Notes under the pieces: generated by a model
Seen by the model: only the letters and a program-made list of their open reading frames with translations
Told to the model about the DNA's origin: nothing
Database searches by the model: none
Part shown: piece by piece, positions 16,747 through 25,191 of the stretch
Layout: every line of letters begins with the position of its first letter
Numbering within the stretch: position 1 is the first letter of the stretch
Origin: CALAED01 sp035765195
GTDB lineage: Bacteria > Actinomycetota > Actinomycetes > Streptosporangiales > Streptosporangiaceae
Length of the DNA: 64,000 nt
Direction of reading: 5' to 3'
Assembly (NCBI GenBank): GCA_035765195.1
Contig: DASTYC010000027.1
Coordinates: forward strand, 1-64,000
Position numbers and translations under genes: made by a program

Positions 16747-17527
16747 CGGCGGCACCGCCGCGCGTACGGTGGGCCCGGTACTCGGCGACGACCAGGTCCG
16801 TCAGCTCGGCGACCGACGTCTCGTTCCGGCGTTTGTCGTAGGTGATCTCGCCGTGCTGCAACAGGTTGACCCGGTCGCAGACCTCGAGGACCTGGGCGTA
16901 GTTGTGCGCGATGATGATCACCGACACCTCGCCGCGGTCCTTGAGGTCGCGGACCAGGTCGAGGATCAGCGCGCCCTCCTTGGCGCCCATGGCGGCGAGC
17001 GGCTCGTCCAGCAGCAAGATCTTGGCGTCGGAGTACACGGACCTCGCCACCGCGATCGCCTGCCGCTGGCCGCCGGACAGCTTGGCCACCTCCGCGTCGA
17101 CGGACTGGATCCGCACGCCCATGTCGTCGAGGTACTGGCGGGCGCGCTTGCGCATGGCGCGGTTGTTGAGCAGCGGCCAGCGCACCAGCTCGCGGTTCAG
17201 GAACATGTTGTGGTAGACGGTCAGCTCGTTGACCAGCGCGAGGTCCTGGTAGACCGTGTCGATGCCGAGCGCTCGGGCGTGGTCGACCGACTTGAGCGAG
17301 ACCTCCTCGCCGTTGACGAAGATCTTCCCGGCGTCCGGCTGATGGAACCCGCAGATGATCTTGATGAGCGTCGACTTGCCCGCGCCGTTGTCGCCGATCA
17401 GGCCGAGCACCTCGCCCTTCTTCAGGTGCAGGGACACATCGCTGAGCGCCTCGACCGCGCCGAACCGCTTGGCGATGTGCTCGACCCGCAGCACCTCGGG
17501 CACGGCCTCCCGCTGGGGCTCCGTCAT
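16739..17527 (-). CDS. Sugar ABC transporter ATPase, single ABC domain (FrcA/XylG-like)
   Basis: 262 residues. Walker A GDNGAGKST, Q-loop YQD, ABC signature LSGGQRQAIAVARS and Walker B ILLLDEPLAA are clear, and the H-loop reads IIIAHNYAQV. Only one nucleotide-binding domain is present, half the size of RbsA/AraG, so a homodimer is expected. It energises uptake of the sugar bound by the protein encoded at 18686-19825, presumably L-arabinose. Start and stop overlap: ATGA with the permease and 8 nt with araB. Confidence 0.9.
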   Translation of the reverse strand: MTEPQREAVPEVLRVEHIAKRFGAVEALSDVSLHLKKGEVLGLIGDNGAGKSTLIKIICGFHQPDAGKIFVNGEEVSLKSVDHARALGIDTVYQDLALVNELTVYHNMFLNRELVRWPLLNNRAMRKRARQYLDDMGVRIQSVDAEVAKLSGGQRQAIAVARSVYSDAKILLLDEPLAAMGAKEGALILDLVRDLKDRGEVSVIIIAHNYAQVLEVCDRVNLLQHGEITYDKRRNETSVAELTDLVVAEYRAHRTRGGAADG

Positions 17528-18573
17528 GTTCGACCCGCCCTTCTGAGATTGGCCAGATACACGTTGAGGATCATGGACCCCAGAATCGCCAGACCGAGGA
17601 TGATGTTGAACGGGTTGGCGCTGATCCCGATCAGGTTGAAGCCGTTGCGCAGTTCGGCGAGCACGAACGCGCCGAGCAGCGCGCCGATGACCGTGCCGGA
17701 GCCGCCGGCCAGTGCGGTGCCGCCGATGACCGCCGCGGACACCGCCGTGAACATCACGCTGGCGAAGTCCGCGCCGCTCAGGCTGGGGTCGATGGTCTGC
17801 GTGCGGAACGCCTCCATGATCCCGGCGAACGCGGCGAGGCCGCCGGTGATCATAAAGTTGCCGATCTTGATGCGGGTGGTCTTGATGCCCGCCTCTCCGG
17901 CGCCGAGCAGGTTGCCGCCGACGGCGATCGTATGCAGTCCCCAGCGGGTGCGCGTCAGCACGATGTGGAAGAAGGCCACGATCAGCAGGCACCAGACCAG
18001 CTCCGACCACTCCGCCTGCCCGAACCACTCTTGGATCTTGCCCTGGGCGGCCTCGGGAATCTGGGCCGGAAAGGCGTGCGACGTGGTGAGCACGAGGCCG
18101 CCGACCAGGAACAGCATGCCGAGCGTGGTGACGAACGACGGCACCTTCAACACGACGGTGATGAATCCGTTCCCGAAACCGATGGCGGCGCCGACCAGCA
18201 CCGACAGCGGAATGGCCAAGATCGGATACACGCCGTAGTAGTCGATCAGGTAGTGCATCATGAACGGCGCGAACGTGAACGTCGCGCCGGCCGACAGGTC
18301 GATCTCGCCGCTGACCAGCAGCAGCACCTGACCGACCGCGACGATCGCGTACGGCGCGGTGCTCTGCGCGAGGTTCACGAGGTTGTTGTGCGAGAGGAAT
18401 TCCGACCGTGCCGACTGGAAGTAGATGACCAGGCCGAGCGCCACGAGCAGGATGGTGGCCTCGCGGCGGCGCATGAACGCGTCGAACGCCGTCCGCATGA
18501 CGGGGTTGCGCCGCAGCGGGCCGGGGTCGGGACCTCCCGCGGTGCTGACCTGGTTGTGGATTGTTTCGCTCAC
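17524..18573 (-). CDS. Sugar ABC transporter permease (RbsC/AraH-type)
   Basis: 349 residues with about eight to ten hydrophobic helices. The BPD_transp_2 signature is seen: GQVLLLVSGEIDLSAGATF and GGTALAGGSGTVIGALLGAF. The GTG start at 18573 has a purine-rich GAGGGGGG site. It forms the membrane channel of the pentose importer. A perfect 18-bp hairpin separates it from the upstream binding-protein gene, as in systems where binding protein is made in excess. Confidence 0.92.
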   Translation of the reverse strand: MSETIHNQVSTAGGPDPGPLRRNPVMRTAFDAFMRRREATILLVALGLVIYFQSARSEFLSHNNLVNLAQSTAPYAIVAVGQVLLLVSGEIDLSAGATFTFAPFMMHYLIDYYGVYPILAIPLSVLVGAAIGFGNGFITVVLKVPSFVTTLGMLFLVGGLVLTTSHAFPAQIPEAAQGKIQEWFGQAEWSELVWCLLIVAFFHIVLTRTRWGLHTIAVGGNLLGAGEAGIKTTRIKIGNFMITGGLAAFAGIMEAFRTQTIDPSLSGADFASVMFTAVSAAVIGGTALAGGSGTVIGALLGAFVLAELRNGFNLIGISANPFNIILGLAILGSMILNVYLANLRRAGRT

Positions 18574-18587
18574 GGGCCCCCCTCACC

Positions 18588-18657
18588 CGCTGTGCTCTCG
18601 TACCCGGTCGCGCGGGGTCGCGGCCGGAGCCCGCGCGCGGGGTACGAGAGCACAGCG
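18588..18657 (-). terminator. Intercistronic 18-bp hairpin after the binding-protein gene
   Basis: Perfect inverted repeat: CGCTGTGCTCTCGTACCC at 18588-18605 and GGGTACGAGAGCACAGCG at 18640-18657, loop 34 nt. It lies between the stop of the sugar-binding protein (18686) and the permease start (18573). Such stems partially terminate or protect the upstream mRNA and give a high binding-protein to permease ratio. Which effect applies is inference. Confidence 0.7.
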
Positions 18658-18685
18658 ATGTGTCGGCGTGCGAGTGTTGTGGTGA

Positions 18686-19825
18686 TCACTTGTGCGGGAT
18701 CGGACCGGACCTGGAACCCAGCTTCTGCTGCGTGGTTGAGCCTTCGTACCTGGTCTTGGTGGTCAGGTACGGATCGACGTTGTCCTTGGTGACGAACAGC
18801 AGACCGGTGTTGGTCTCCGAAGGCGCCACCAGGCCGCCGGACAGTTTGTACATCCACAGGTAGAGCACCGGCAGGAAGCCCTGCAGGTACGGCTGCTGGT
18901 CGATGGTGAAGTCGAGGTGACCGGCCTTGATCGACTGCAGCGTCGACGGGTTGAGGTCGAAGCCGCCGGCGGCCACGCCCTTGCTCTTGAGGTCGTACTT
19001 CGCCACGACCTTGCCGACGTTCTCCGTCGAACCGGCGTCGACGGCGAACATGCCCTTCAGGTTCTTGTGTCCCTGGTAGTAGGCGTCGATCGTGCTGAGC
19101 TCCTTGGGCAGCTCGGCGCCGCTCGCCACGTCAGCGAAGTTGATCGACTTGCCGGACTGCTTGATCGCGTCCTTCGCGCCGTCGATCCGCGGCTGGATGT
19201 TGAGCGAGCCCGGCGTGGCGATGAAGCCGACGGCGTCGCCGCCCTCCATCAGCGAGGCGATGCGCTGTCCCAGCTGGAAGCCGGAGACGTACAGGTCCTG
19301 ACCGACGTAGGCGAGCCGGTTGGTGCCGGGGTCGCCGCGCGCGCCGTCGGCGTTGTACGACACCACCGGGATGCCCTGGTTGAGGGCGTTGTCCACGGGT
19401 TGCCGGAACGCGTTCTTGTCCACGACCGCGACCGCGATCCCGTCGGCCTTGCTGGAGATCGCGGCGTTGGTCGCGCTCACCATCTCCGGCACGATCGAGT
19501 CCTTGGACCCGGTCCACTGGAAGGAGCATCCGAGCAGCGCGCAGGCGTCCTGGGCGCCGTACTGCGTGGGCGTGAAGAACGGGTTCGTGGTGACGTGGTT
19601 GATGAACACGAACCGCCAGTTGGGCGTCTTGGGGAAGTCGCCGGGGCCGTCTTCCTGCGCGCCGGCGTTGCTCTTGTTCTCGTTCGAGCAGGCCGCGAGC
19701 AGTGCCGAGGCCGCGGCGGTCGCGCTGACCAGGCCGGCGCCGCTGAGCAGTCTGCGGCGGGCGACCGCGGTGAGACCGAGGGTGTCGACGGCCTCTTCGA
19801 CCTTGGGGTCGATTTTCTTCTTCAT
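18686..19825 (-). CDS. Sugar-binding lipoprotein of ABC importer (Peripla_BP_4 type)
   Basis: 379 residues. The N-terminus has a twin-arginine-like basic run and a long hydrophobic stretch (RRRLLSGAGLVSATAAASAL) ending in the lipobox LLAAC, so export as a lipoprotein, possibly via Tat. The mature part follows the RbsB/XylF pattern (FINHVTTNPFF, ISSKADGIAVAVVDKNAF, IPVVSYNADG, YVGQDLYVSGFQLGQRIA). GAGGAGG lies ideally before the ATG. With permease, ATPase and araBDA downstream it most likely binds L-arabinose. Confidence 0.9.
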   Translation of the reverse strand: MKKKIDPKVEEAVDTLGLTAVARRRLLSGAGLVSATAAASALLAACSNENKSNAGAQEDGPGDFPKTPNWRFVFINHVTTNPFFTPTQYGAQDACALLGCSFQWTGSKDSIVPEMVSATNAAISSKADGIAVAVVDKNAFRQPVDNALNQGIPVVSYNADGARGDPGTNRLAYVGQDLYVSGFQLGQRIASLMEGGDAVGFIATPGSLNIQPRIDGAKDAIKQSGKSINFADVASGAELPKELSTIDAYYQGHKNLKGMFAVDAGSTENVGKVVAKYDLKSKGVAAGGFDLNPSTLQSIKAGHLDFTIDQQPYLQGFLPVLYLWMYKLSGGLVAPSETNTGLLFVTKDNVDPYLTTKTRYEGSTTQQKLGSRSGPIPHK

Positions 19826-19851
19826 GTGTGAACCTCCTCGCGGGGAGCCGA

Positions 19852-19889
19852 CGGGACCGGGCGGGCGATGCGTTGCTGACCCGGTCCCG
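19852..19889 (-). terminator. Hairpin between aldose epimerase and binding-protein genes
   Basis: Perfect 10-bp arms CGGGACCGGG (19852-19861) and CCCGGTCCCG (19880-19889), loop 18 nt, just upstream of the ribosome site of the binding-protein gene and downstream of the epimerase stop. It could end the epimerase transcript or act in the leader of the transporter mRNA. Confidence 0.5.
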
Positions 19890-19937
19890 CCGGGGTCACA
19901 GCGAGCTGAGTGCGGTTGGGATGAGCGGGTCGGTGGG

Positions 19938-21155
19938 TTAGCGGGTGGTGCCGAACGTGTAGACCGTCGAGGTCCGGTAGGTGTCCCCGGGCCGCAGCAC
20001 GGTGGAGGGGAAGTTCGCCTGGTTCGGCGAGTCGGGGAAGTGCTGGGTCTCCAGCGCGAACCCGTCGCCCTGCCGGTACTGGCGGCCGCTGGTGCCGTAC
20101 AGCGTGCCGTCCAGGAAGTTCCCCGAGTAGAACTGGATGCCGGGCTGGTCGGTGAACATCGACAGCACCCGGCCGCTGCCCGGCTCGGTGACCCGCGCGG
20201 CGAGCCGGAAGCCCGAGCCGTTGAGCACCCAGTTGTGGTCGTAGCCGCGGCCGAAGACCATCTGCTCGGCGCCGCTGCGGATCCGCGCGCCGATCGCCAC
20301 CGGCCTGGTGAAGTCCAGCGGCGTGCCGGCGACGGGCGCCAGCCGGCCGGTCGGGATCAGGGTGGAGTCGACCGGCGTGAAGCGGTTGGCGTTGAGCTGC
20401 ATGAGGTGGCCGTAGATGTCGCTGGTGCCCTCGCCCGCCAGGTTGAAGTACGAGTGGTTCGTCAGGTTGACGACCGTCGCCTTGTCGGTGGTGGCGCGGT
20501 AGTCGATCCGGATCGAGTCACCGGTCACGGTGTAGGTCGCGGTGGAGCGCAGCGTGCCCGGGTAGCCCATCTCGCCGTCGACGCTGGTGTAGTCCAGGCG
20601 GAGCGTGGGGTCCCCGTCGCGGTTCTTGCCCGGCGTCGGCGTCCAGACCTTCTTGTCGAAACCGTCGGTCCCGCCGTGCAGGCTGTTCGGATCGTTGTTG
20701 ATCGGCAGGTTGTAGGTCTCGCCGTCGAGGGTGAAGGTCCCCTTGGCGATGCGGTTGGCGTAGCGCCCGATGAGCGCCCCGAAGTACGGTCCCGGGTTGT
20801 TGTTCGCCACGTAGTCGTCGAGGGTGGCGAAGCCCAGGGCCACATTGGTGACGTGACCGCGCCGGTCCGGCACCTCGACCGTCTGGACGATGCCTCCATA
20901 GGTGATGATCTTGACGCGGATATGGCTGTTCGTCAGCGTGTAGCGCCAGACCTTGGTGCCGTTGTCCAAGGTGCCGAACAGATCCTTGGTGATGTTCGCC
21001 TTCATCGTGGCCGGCATAGTACGCGCCGGCGCGGCGGACGCCGCCGTCCCGGCAACGGCCGTCGATGCCGCGAGCGCGACGGCGACGGAAATCCTCGCGG
21101 CCACGCCTCCGAAGCGGGATCTCCCCGATCCCGTTTTGGCCGATCTCTTGAGCAT
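19938..21155 (-). CDS. Secreted aldose 1-epimerase (mutarotase)
   Basis: About 405 residues from an ATG with GAAGGGAG upstream. A signal peptide (ARISVAVALAASTAVAGTAA-SA) precedes a GalM domain. Typical motifs: GGIVQTVEVPDR, IGRYANRIAKGTFTLDG, NLPINNDPNSLHGG (catalytic-site His region), TNHSYFNLAGEG and YDHNWVL; FALETQHFPDSPNQ carries the catalytic Glu region. It would equilibrate alpha and beta anomers of sugars outside the cell. It precedes the arabinose importer on the same strand, fitting supply of the transported anomer. Confidence 0.93.
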   Translation of the reverse strand: MLKRSAKTGSGRSRFGGVAARISVAVALAASTAVAGTAASAAPARTMPATMKANITKDLFGTLDNGTKVWRYTLTNSHIRVKIITYGGIVQTVEVPDRRGHVTNVALGFATLDDYVANNNPGPYFGALIGRYANRIAKGTFTLDGETYNLPINNDPNSLHGGTDGFDKKVWTPTPGKNRDGDPTLRLDYTSVDGEMGYPGTLRSTATYTVTGDSIRIDYRATTDKATVVNLTNHSYFNLAGEGTSDIYGHLMQLNANRFTPVDSTLIPTGRLAPVAGTPLDFTRPVAIGARIRSGAEQMVFGRGYDHNWVLNGSGFRLAARVTEPGSGRVLSMFTDQPGIQFYSGNFLDGTLYGTSGRQYRQGDGFALETQHFPDSPNQANFPSTVLRPGDTYRTSTVYTFGTTR

Positions 21156-21214
21156 TGGGCACTCCCTTCTGGGGTGGGGTTCAACGGACGTGCCCCGTAA
21201 CACGTCCTGATGCC

Positions 21215-22111
21215 CTAGGGACTCGCCTTGGCGTCCTTGTAGTAGCGCTCCAGCATCGCCAAGCCGATCGCCGCCCGCCGCACCCGTTCGCGGGCCGTGC
21301 TGACGGCCACGGCGGCCAGGTGCCGGCCGGAGGGATAGATCCCGGGCGCGTTGCGCATCGTGAACTTCAGGTGGACCGGCGCGGCCACGCGAACGAGGTC
21401 CGGGATCTCGTAGTAGCGGACCGCGCCGCCGAAATCGTCCGCTCCCTCGACGTAGACGTCCAGCGGCACGTCGACCGCGGCCCGGATCGCCGCGATCTGC
21501 GCGAGCGTGAGGTCGATGGGGGTGTTGACGGTGGTCACGCCGAGATCTTCGAGGAGTTTGGCGGTCGCCGGGTTGGCCGTCGGGAACGACACCGAGGCCT
21601 TGAACTCCAGGTCCGCGGGCAGCTCACCGGCCTCGCGCATGCGGCACAGCACCCATAGCTGGCCGATATCGGACACGAGCACGCTGCGCACGCCGAGTTC
21701 GCAGCCCCGGACGACGTCCTCGATGCCGTACACGAGCTGGTCGGCGCCGCGGAGCACCCCGGCGGCGACGCGCCCCGATGCCGCCGTGACCTGGATGCCG
21801 ACGTCCCACGCGGCGCGGGGGCCGACGAACAGGCACACCTCGATGTCGTGCTGGCGGCCGAGCGCGACCATGTCCTCGATCTCGTGGTCGGTGAGGAGCA
21901 TGATCCCGCTGCCCTGGCTAATTCGGTGGATCCGAATCTCGTGTTCTTTCGCGGCCTCAAGTACGGCCTGGAACGCGGCGGGCCCCTCGACCGAGGGGAT
22001 CTCGATCCGGTACTGCCCGCCGTCGGGGAAACGCTTGTCCGACGACGGCAGCTCGCCGAGATCCCGGTCGGGTAGACCGAGTGATGAGAGAAACCGCCGG
22101 GTGTTCGCCAT
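21215..22111 (-). CDS. U32-peptidase-like TIM-barrel protein
   Basis: About 298 residues. The pattern resembles the N-terminal domain of the U32 peptidase/YrrN family: a QYRIEIPSVEGP strand, DIEVCLFVGPRAAWDVG, GADQLVYGIEDVVRG, GVRSVLVSDIGQLWVL and FKASVSFPTANPATAKLLED. Family biochemistry is mixed (collagenase-like, RNA hydroxylation, ubiquinone pathway), and stand-alone actinomycete members have no known substrate. The start is uncertain (ATG also at 22132). It leads the galM-arabinose genes and diverges from the IclR gene, so it belongs to the same regulated locus. Confidence 0.6.
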   Translation of the reverse strand: MANTRRFLSSLGLPDRDLGELPSSDKRFPDGGQYRIEIPSVEGPAAFQAVLEAAKEHEIRIHRISQGSGIMLLTDHEIEDMVALGRQHDIEVCLFVGPRAAWDVGIQVTAASGRVAAGVLRGADQLVYGIEDVVRGCELGVRSVLVSDIGQLWVLCRMREAGELPADLEFKASVSFPTANPATAKLLEDLGVTTVNTPIDLTLAQIAAIRAAVDVPLDVYVEGADDFGGAVRYYEIPDLVRVAAPVHLKFTMRNAPGIYPSGRHLAAVAVSTARERVRRAAIGLAMLERYYKDAKASP

Positions 22112-22236
22112 CCCAGAGCTACTCGCCTTCATGCACAAACATGTCCGTGATATCGAACGAGATCCGGATACATACCGTGATTGAGGACGGTAGACCCGGC
22201 GCGATCAACCGTCAACGGTGCACACTTGTTAGGGTT

Positions 22237-22254
22237 TGTCCGAGATCCCGGACA
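22237..22254. promoter_or_regulatory. Inverted repeat TGTCCG-N6-CGGACA, candidate IclR operator
   Basis: A perfect 6-bp inverted repeat with 6-bp spacer (22237-22242, 22249-22254) lies in the 171-bp divergent gap between the U32-like gene and the iclR-type gene. A second element, ACCGT-CA-ACGGT, lies at 22208-22219. Size and position suit an IclR-family operator controlling both directions. Confidence 0.5.
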
Positions 22255-22282
22255 GGCTCCGAGCGCTAGAGGGGGTGACTCG

Positions 22283-23071
22283 ATGGCTCGTGCGGTCCCG
22301 GCGGTCAGCCGGGCCTTGGACATCTTGGAGCTCTTCCTCGACCGGGCCAGCCTGTCCGCACCCGACATCACCGAGCGGCTCGGCCTGCCGCGCACCACCG
22401 TCCACGAGCTCATCACGACGCTGGTCGATCGTTCCTACCTCGTCTCCGTGGGCGGCCAGCCCACGCACTACCGCCTGGGGATGCGGACCTTCCAGCTCGG
22501 CAGCGCGTTCGCCGAACGGCTCGACCTGGCCGCCGAGTCGCGTCTCGTCGCGCAGCGGGTCGCCGCCAACTGCGACGAAACCGTGCACGTCGCGATCCTG
22601 GACGGCACCTACGTGGTCTACATCGCCAAGGTGGACAGCACCCACCCGGTCCGCATGGTCTCGGCGGTCGGCCGGCGGCTGCCCGCCCATTGCACGGGCG
22701 TCGGCAAGATGCTGCTGTCCGGCCTGTCCCCCCAGGCGCTGGACGCCCTCTACCCGCGCGACCGCGAGCTGACCGGCATGACGCCGCAGAGCATCACCTC
22801 GCCGTCCCGGCTGCGCGCCCATCTCGCCGAGATCCGGGACCGGGGGCTCGCCTACGACCACTGCGAGTCGAACGACTCCGTGCACTGCGTCGCCGCGCCC
22901 GTGTACGACCACGGCGGCGACCTGGTCGCGGCCATGAGCATCTCGGTGCCGGCGATGCGGTGGGACGAGCAGCGCGAACGCGACTGGGGCGAGCTCGTGC
23001 GCACCGGCGCGGACGAGCTGTCGCAGCGGCTCGGCCACCGGCCGAGCCAGGACGAGGGAGCCCTTGAGTGA
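22283..23071 (+). CDS. IclR-family transcriptional regulator
   Basis: About 262 residues from an ATG after AGGGGG. The N-terminal winged helix-turn-helix (AVSRALDILELFLDRASLSA, ERLGLPRTTVHELITTLVDR) and the C-terminal effector domain (GRRLPAHCTGVGKMLLSGL, GLAYDHCESNDSVHCVAAPV, AMSISVPAMRW) follow the family. It diverges from the U32/galM/arabinose genes and is coupled (GTGA overlap) to an SMP-30 lactonase, so sugar or sugar-acid control is likely. Confidence 0.92.
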   Translation: MARAVPAVSRALDILELFLDRASLSAPDITERLGLPRTTVHELITTLVDRSYLVSVGGQPTHYRLGMRTFQLGSAFAERLDLAAESRLVAQRVAANCDETVHVAILDGTYVVYIAKVDSTHPVRMVSAVGRRLPAHCTGVGKMLLSGLSPQALDALYPRDRELTGMTPQSITSPSRLRAHLAEIRDRGLAYDHCESNDSVHCVAAPVYDHGGDLVAAMSISVPAMRWDEQRERDWGELVRTGADELSQRLGHRPSQDEGALE

Positions 23072-23931
23072 TCGATGTGGCCGTCGCGGCGCGGGCCAGG
23101 CTCGGCGAGGGTCCGACCTGGGACGCCGCCGGGCGCCGGCTGTTGTGGGTCGACATCTTGTCCGCGGAGGTGCACGCGTACGACCCGGCGAGCGGGTCCG
23201 ACAGCCTGCTGCTCCGCACCGACTCCCACGTCGGCGCAGCCAAGCCGCGCGCCGGCGGCGGCATCGTGGCCAACCTGCGCGACGGCATCGTCTGTTACGA
23301 GCCAGACGGCTCGGCGCGCATGCTGGCCCGGCTCGCCGTCGAAGGAGTGCGGGGGAACGACGCGGCGGTCGCGCCCGACGGGTCGCTGTGGGCCGGCACC
23401 ATGCGCTACGACTTCGCGCCCGGCGGCGGCCGCCTCTACCACGTCCGGCCGGACGGCGACGTGACGACCGTGCTCGACGAGGTGACGATCGGCAACGGCA
23501 TCGGCTGGAGCCCGGACGGCCGGCTGATGTACTTCATCGACACGCCGACGCACCGGATCGATGTCTTCGACGTCGACGGGACGGACTTCGGCAAGGTGCG
23601 CGACCGGCGCGTGTTCGTCGAGGTCGATCACGCCGCCCCGCCCGACGGCCTGACCGTGGACGCCGACGGCTGCGTCTGGACCGCCCTGTACGGCGGCGGC
23701 CGGGTGCACCGCTACACGCCGGACGGCCGGCTCGACCGCGTCGTCGAGGTGCCGGCGCCCAACACCACGGCCTGCGCCTTCGGCGGCCCCGGCCTGCGCG
23801 ATCTGTACATCACCTCGGCCCGGTCCGACGACCCGCACGGCGAGCCGCCGCTCGACGAAAGCCTCGCCGGCGCGCTGTTCGTGCTGCCCGGCGCCGGTCA
23901 GGGGCTGCCCTCGCACGCATTCGCCGGCTGA
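23068..23931 (+). CDS. SMP-30/gluconolactonase-family sugar lactonase
   Basis: 287 residues, GTG start overlapping the regulator's stop. Six-bladed beta-propeller signature: LGEGPTWDAAGRRLLWVDI (metal-ligand Glu), GNDAAVAPDGSLWAGTM (Asn ligand), NGIGWSPDGRLMYFIDT and PPDGLTVDADGCVWTALYGGG (Asp ligand). It hydrolyses sugar lactones such as gluconolactone or L-arabinono-lactone. Neighbours hint at an arabinolactone-type substrate, but the window holds no sugar dehydrogenase or dehydratase of that route. Confidence 0.88.
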   Translation: MIDVAVAARARLGEGPTWDAAGRRLLWVDILSAEVHAYDPASGSDSLLLRTDSHVGAAKPRAGGGIVANLRDGIVCYEPDGSARMLARLAVEGVRGNDAAVAPDGSLWAGTMRYDFAPGGGRLYHVRPDGDVTTVLDEVTIGNGIGWSPDGRLMYFIDTPTHRIDVFDVDGTDFGKVRDRRVFVEVDHAAPPDGLTVDADGCVWTALYGGGRVHRYTPDGRLDRVVEVPAPNTTACAFGGPGLRDLYITSARSDDPHGEPPLDESLAGALFVLPGAGQGLPSHAFAG

Positions 23932-23988
23932 CCGCTCGGGCGGGCCTCGACGAGCCGTGAAAGCTCCGTGAAAGCCCCGTTAACGTGA

Positions 23989-25041
23989 TCAAGTGGTGGC
24001 TCGCCGCGGCGGGGCGGTGGAGGCGCGGACGATGAGATCGCCCGGCAGCGAGAGGCCGCGCGGCCGGCCCTGGTCGAGGAGTTCGAGGAGCGCGCTCATC
24101 GCGCGCTCGCCCAGGGCCACCGCCGGGAGCCGCACGGTGGTCAGCTCGGGCTCCAGCGCCTCGGCCAGCAGAATGTCGTCGAACCCGGTGATCGACAGGT
24201 CGCCGGGGATGTCGAGTCCGGCGTCGCGGGCCGCCTTGTAGGCTCCGGCGGCCATGACATCGTCGTCGCACAGCAGGGCCGTCCCCCGGTCGGCGCCGCG
24301 CCCCTCCTCGCCGAGCCAGCGCCGGACCGCGGCGCGGGCGCCGTCGACGGTGATCGGCGCGGCGCGGCGGACGAGGGCGGCGTCCGGCAGCGCGGCCACG
24401 GCGGCGGCGACCGCCCGCGCGCGGGTGCGGAACGTCCACGCGTCGATGTCGGCGGCGAGGTGCCAAAGCCGCCGGTGCCCGAGCCCGGCGAGGTGGCCCA
24501 CGAGCGCCCGCATGCCGTCCGCGACGTCGACGTTGACGGTCGGCGCCGTCCCGGCCGGGTCGCTGTCCAGCATCACCAGCGGGACCCCCATGTCCCCGGC
24601 GCGATCGTGCCCGGGTTGGCCGGGGGCCACGACCAGGTCGGTGAGGGCGTCGGTGGCCATGGACGATGCCAGCACGCCGTCGATCGCCTCGTGCGGGGCG
24701 GAGAACGGGCCGCGCGCGGGGCCGTGGCCGTCCGGCCAGGGGTAGACCACGACGCTGAAGCCGTGCTCGGCGGCGATCCGGGCGGCGCCCGTGTAGACCG
24801 CGCCGAAGAAGGGGTTGGCGAGCGTCGGCACGATGAGCAACACGGTGCGCGTCTGGCCGAGCCGCAGGTTGCGCGCGGCCAGGTTGGGCCGGTACCCGAG
24901 CCGGGTGGCGGCCTCTCGTACGCTCTGCGCCGTATGCACGGAGACGCGGCCCTGCCACTTGCCGGCCAGCACGATCGAGACGGTGGACTGGGACACGCCC
25001 GCGGCCACCGCGACGTCTCGGCTGGTCGGTCTGCGAGACAT
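23989..25041 (-). CDS. LacI-family transcriptional regulator
   Basis: About 350 residues from the ATG. N-terminal HTH (TSRDVAVAAGVSQSTVSIVL, hinge GYRPNLAARNLR) is followed by a periplasmic-binding-like sensor (VPTLANPFFGAVYTG, IDGVLASSMATDA, TALLCDDDVMAAGAYKAARD, SITGFDDILLAEALEPELTT). It diverges from an MFS gene across an 18-bp perfect palindrome, which is the obvious operator. The inducing sugar is not evident. Confidence 0.93.
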   Translation of the reverse strand: MSRRPTSRDVAVAAGVSQSTVSIVLAGKWQGRVSVHTAQSVREAATRLGYRPNLAARNLRLGQTRTVLLIVPTLANPFFGAVYTGAARIAAEHGFSVVVYPWPDGHGPARGPFSAPHEAIDGVLASSMATDALTDLVVAPGQPGHDRAGDMGVPLVMLDSDPAGTAPTVNVDVADGMRALVGHLAGLGHRRLWHLAADIDAWTFRTRARAVAAAVAALPDAALVRRAAPITVDGARAAVRRWLGEEGRGADRGTALLCDDDVMAAGAYKAARDAGLDIPGDLSITGFDDILLAEALEPELTTVRLPAVALGERAMSALLELLDQGRPRGLSLPGDLIVRASTAPPRRATT

Positions 25042-25121
25042 CAACCTGCCCTGCCCTCTCTGTGCCCGCAGCGCGCGGACGCCGGTGTGCGAAAGACAGT
25101 AGAGCGCGGAATCGCTTAGAT

Positions 25122-25151
25122 GATACGTATGGGTAGTAATACGTATTACTA
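25122..25151. promoter_or_regulatory. LacI-type operator TAGTAATACGTATTACTA plus half-copy
   Basis: TAGTAATACGTATTACTA at 25134-25151 is a perfect 18-bp palindrome with a central CG, the usual symmetry for LacI-family sites, in an AT-rich island in 70% GC DNA. A partial copy, ATACGTAT, lies at 25123-25130. It lies between the LacI gene (start 25041) and the MFS gene (start 25192). Confidence 0.75.
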
Positions 25152-25191
25152 GGCTTTGCCAAGATCACAACAGTGGGGGCCGGCATCCGTC

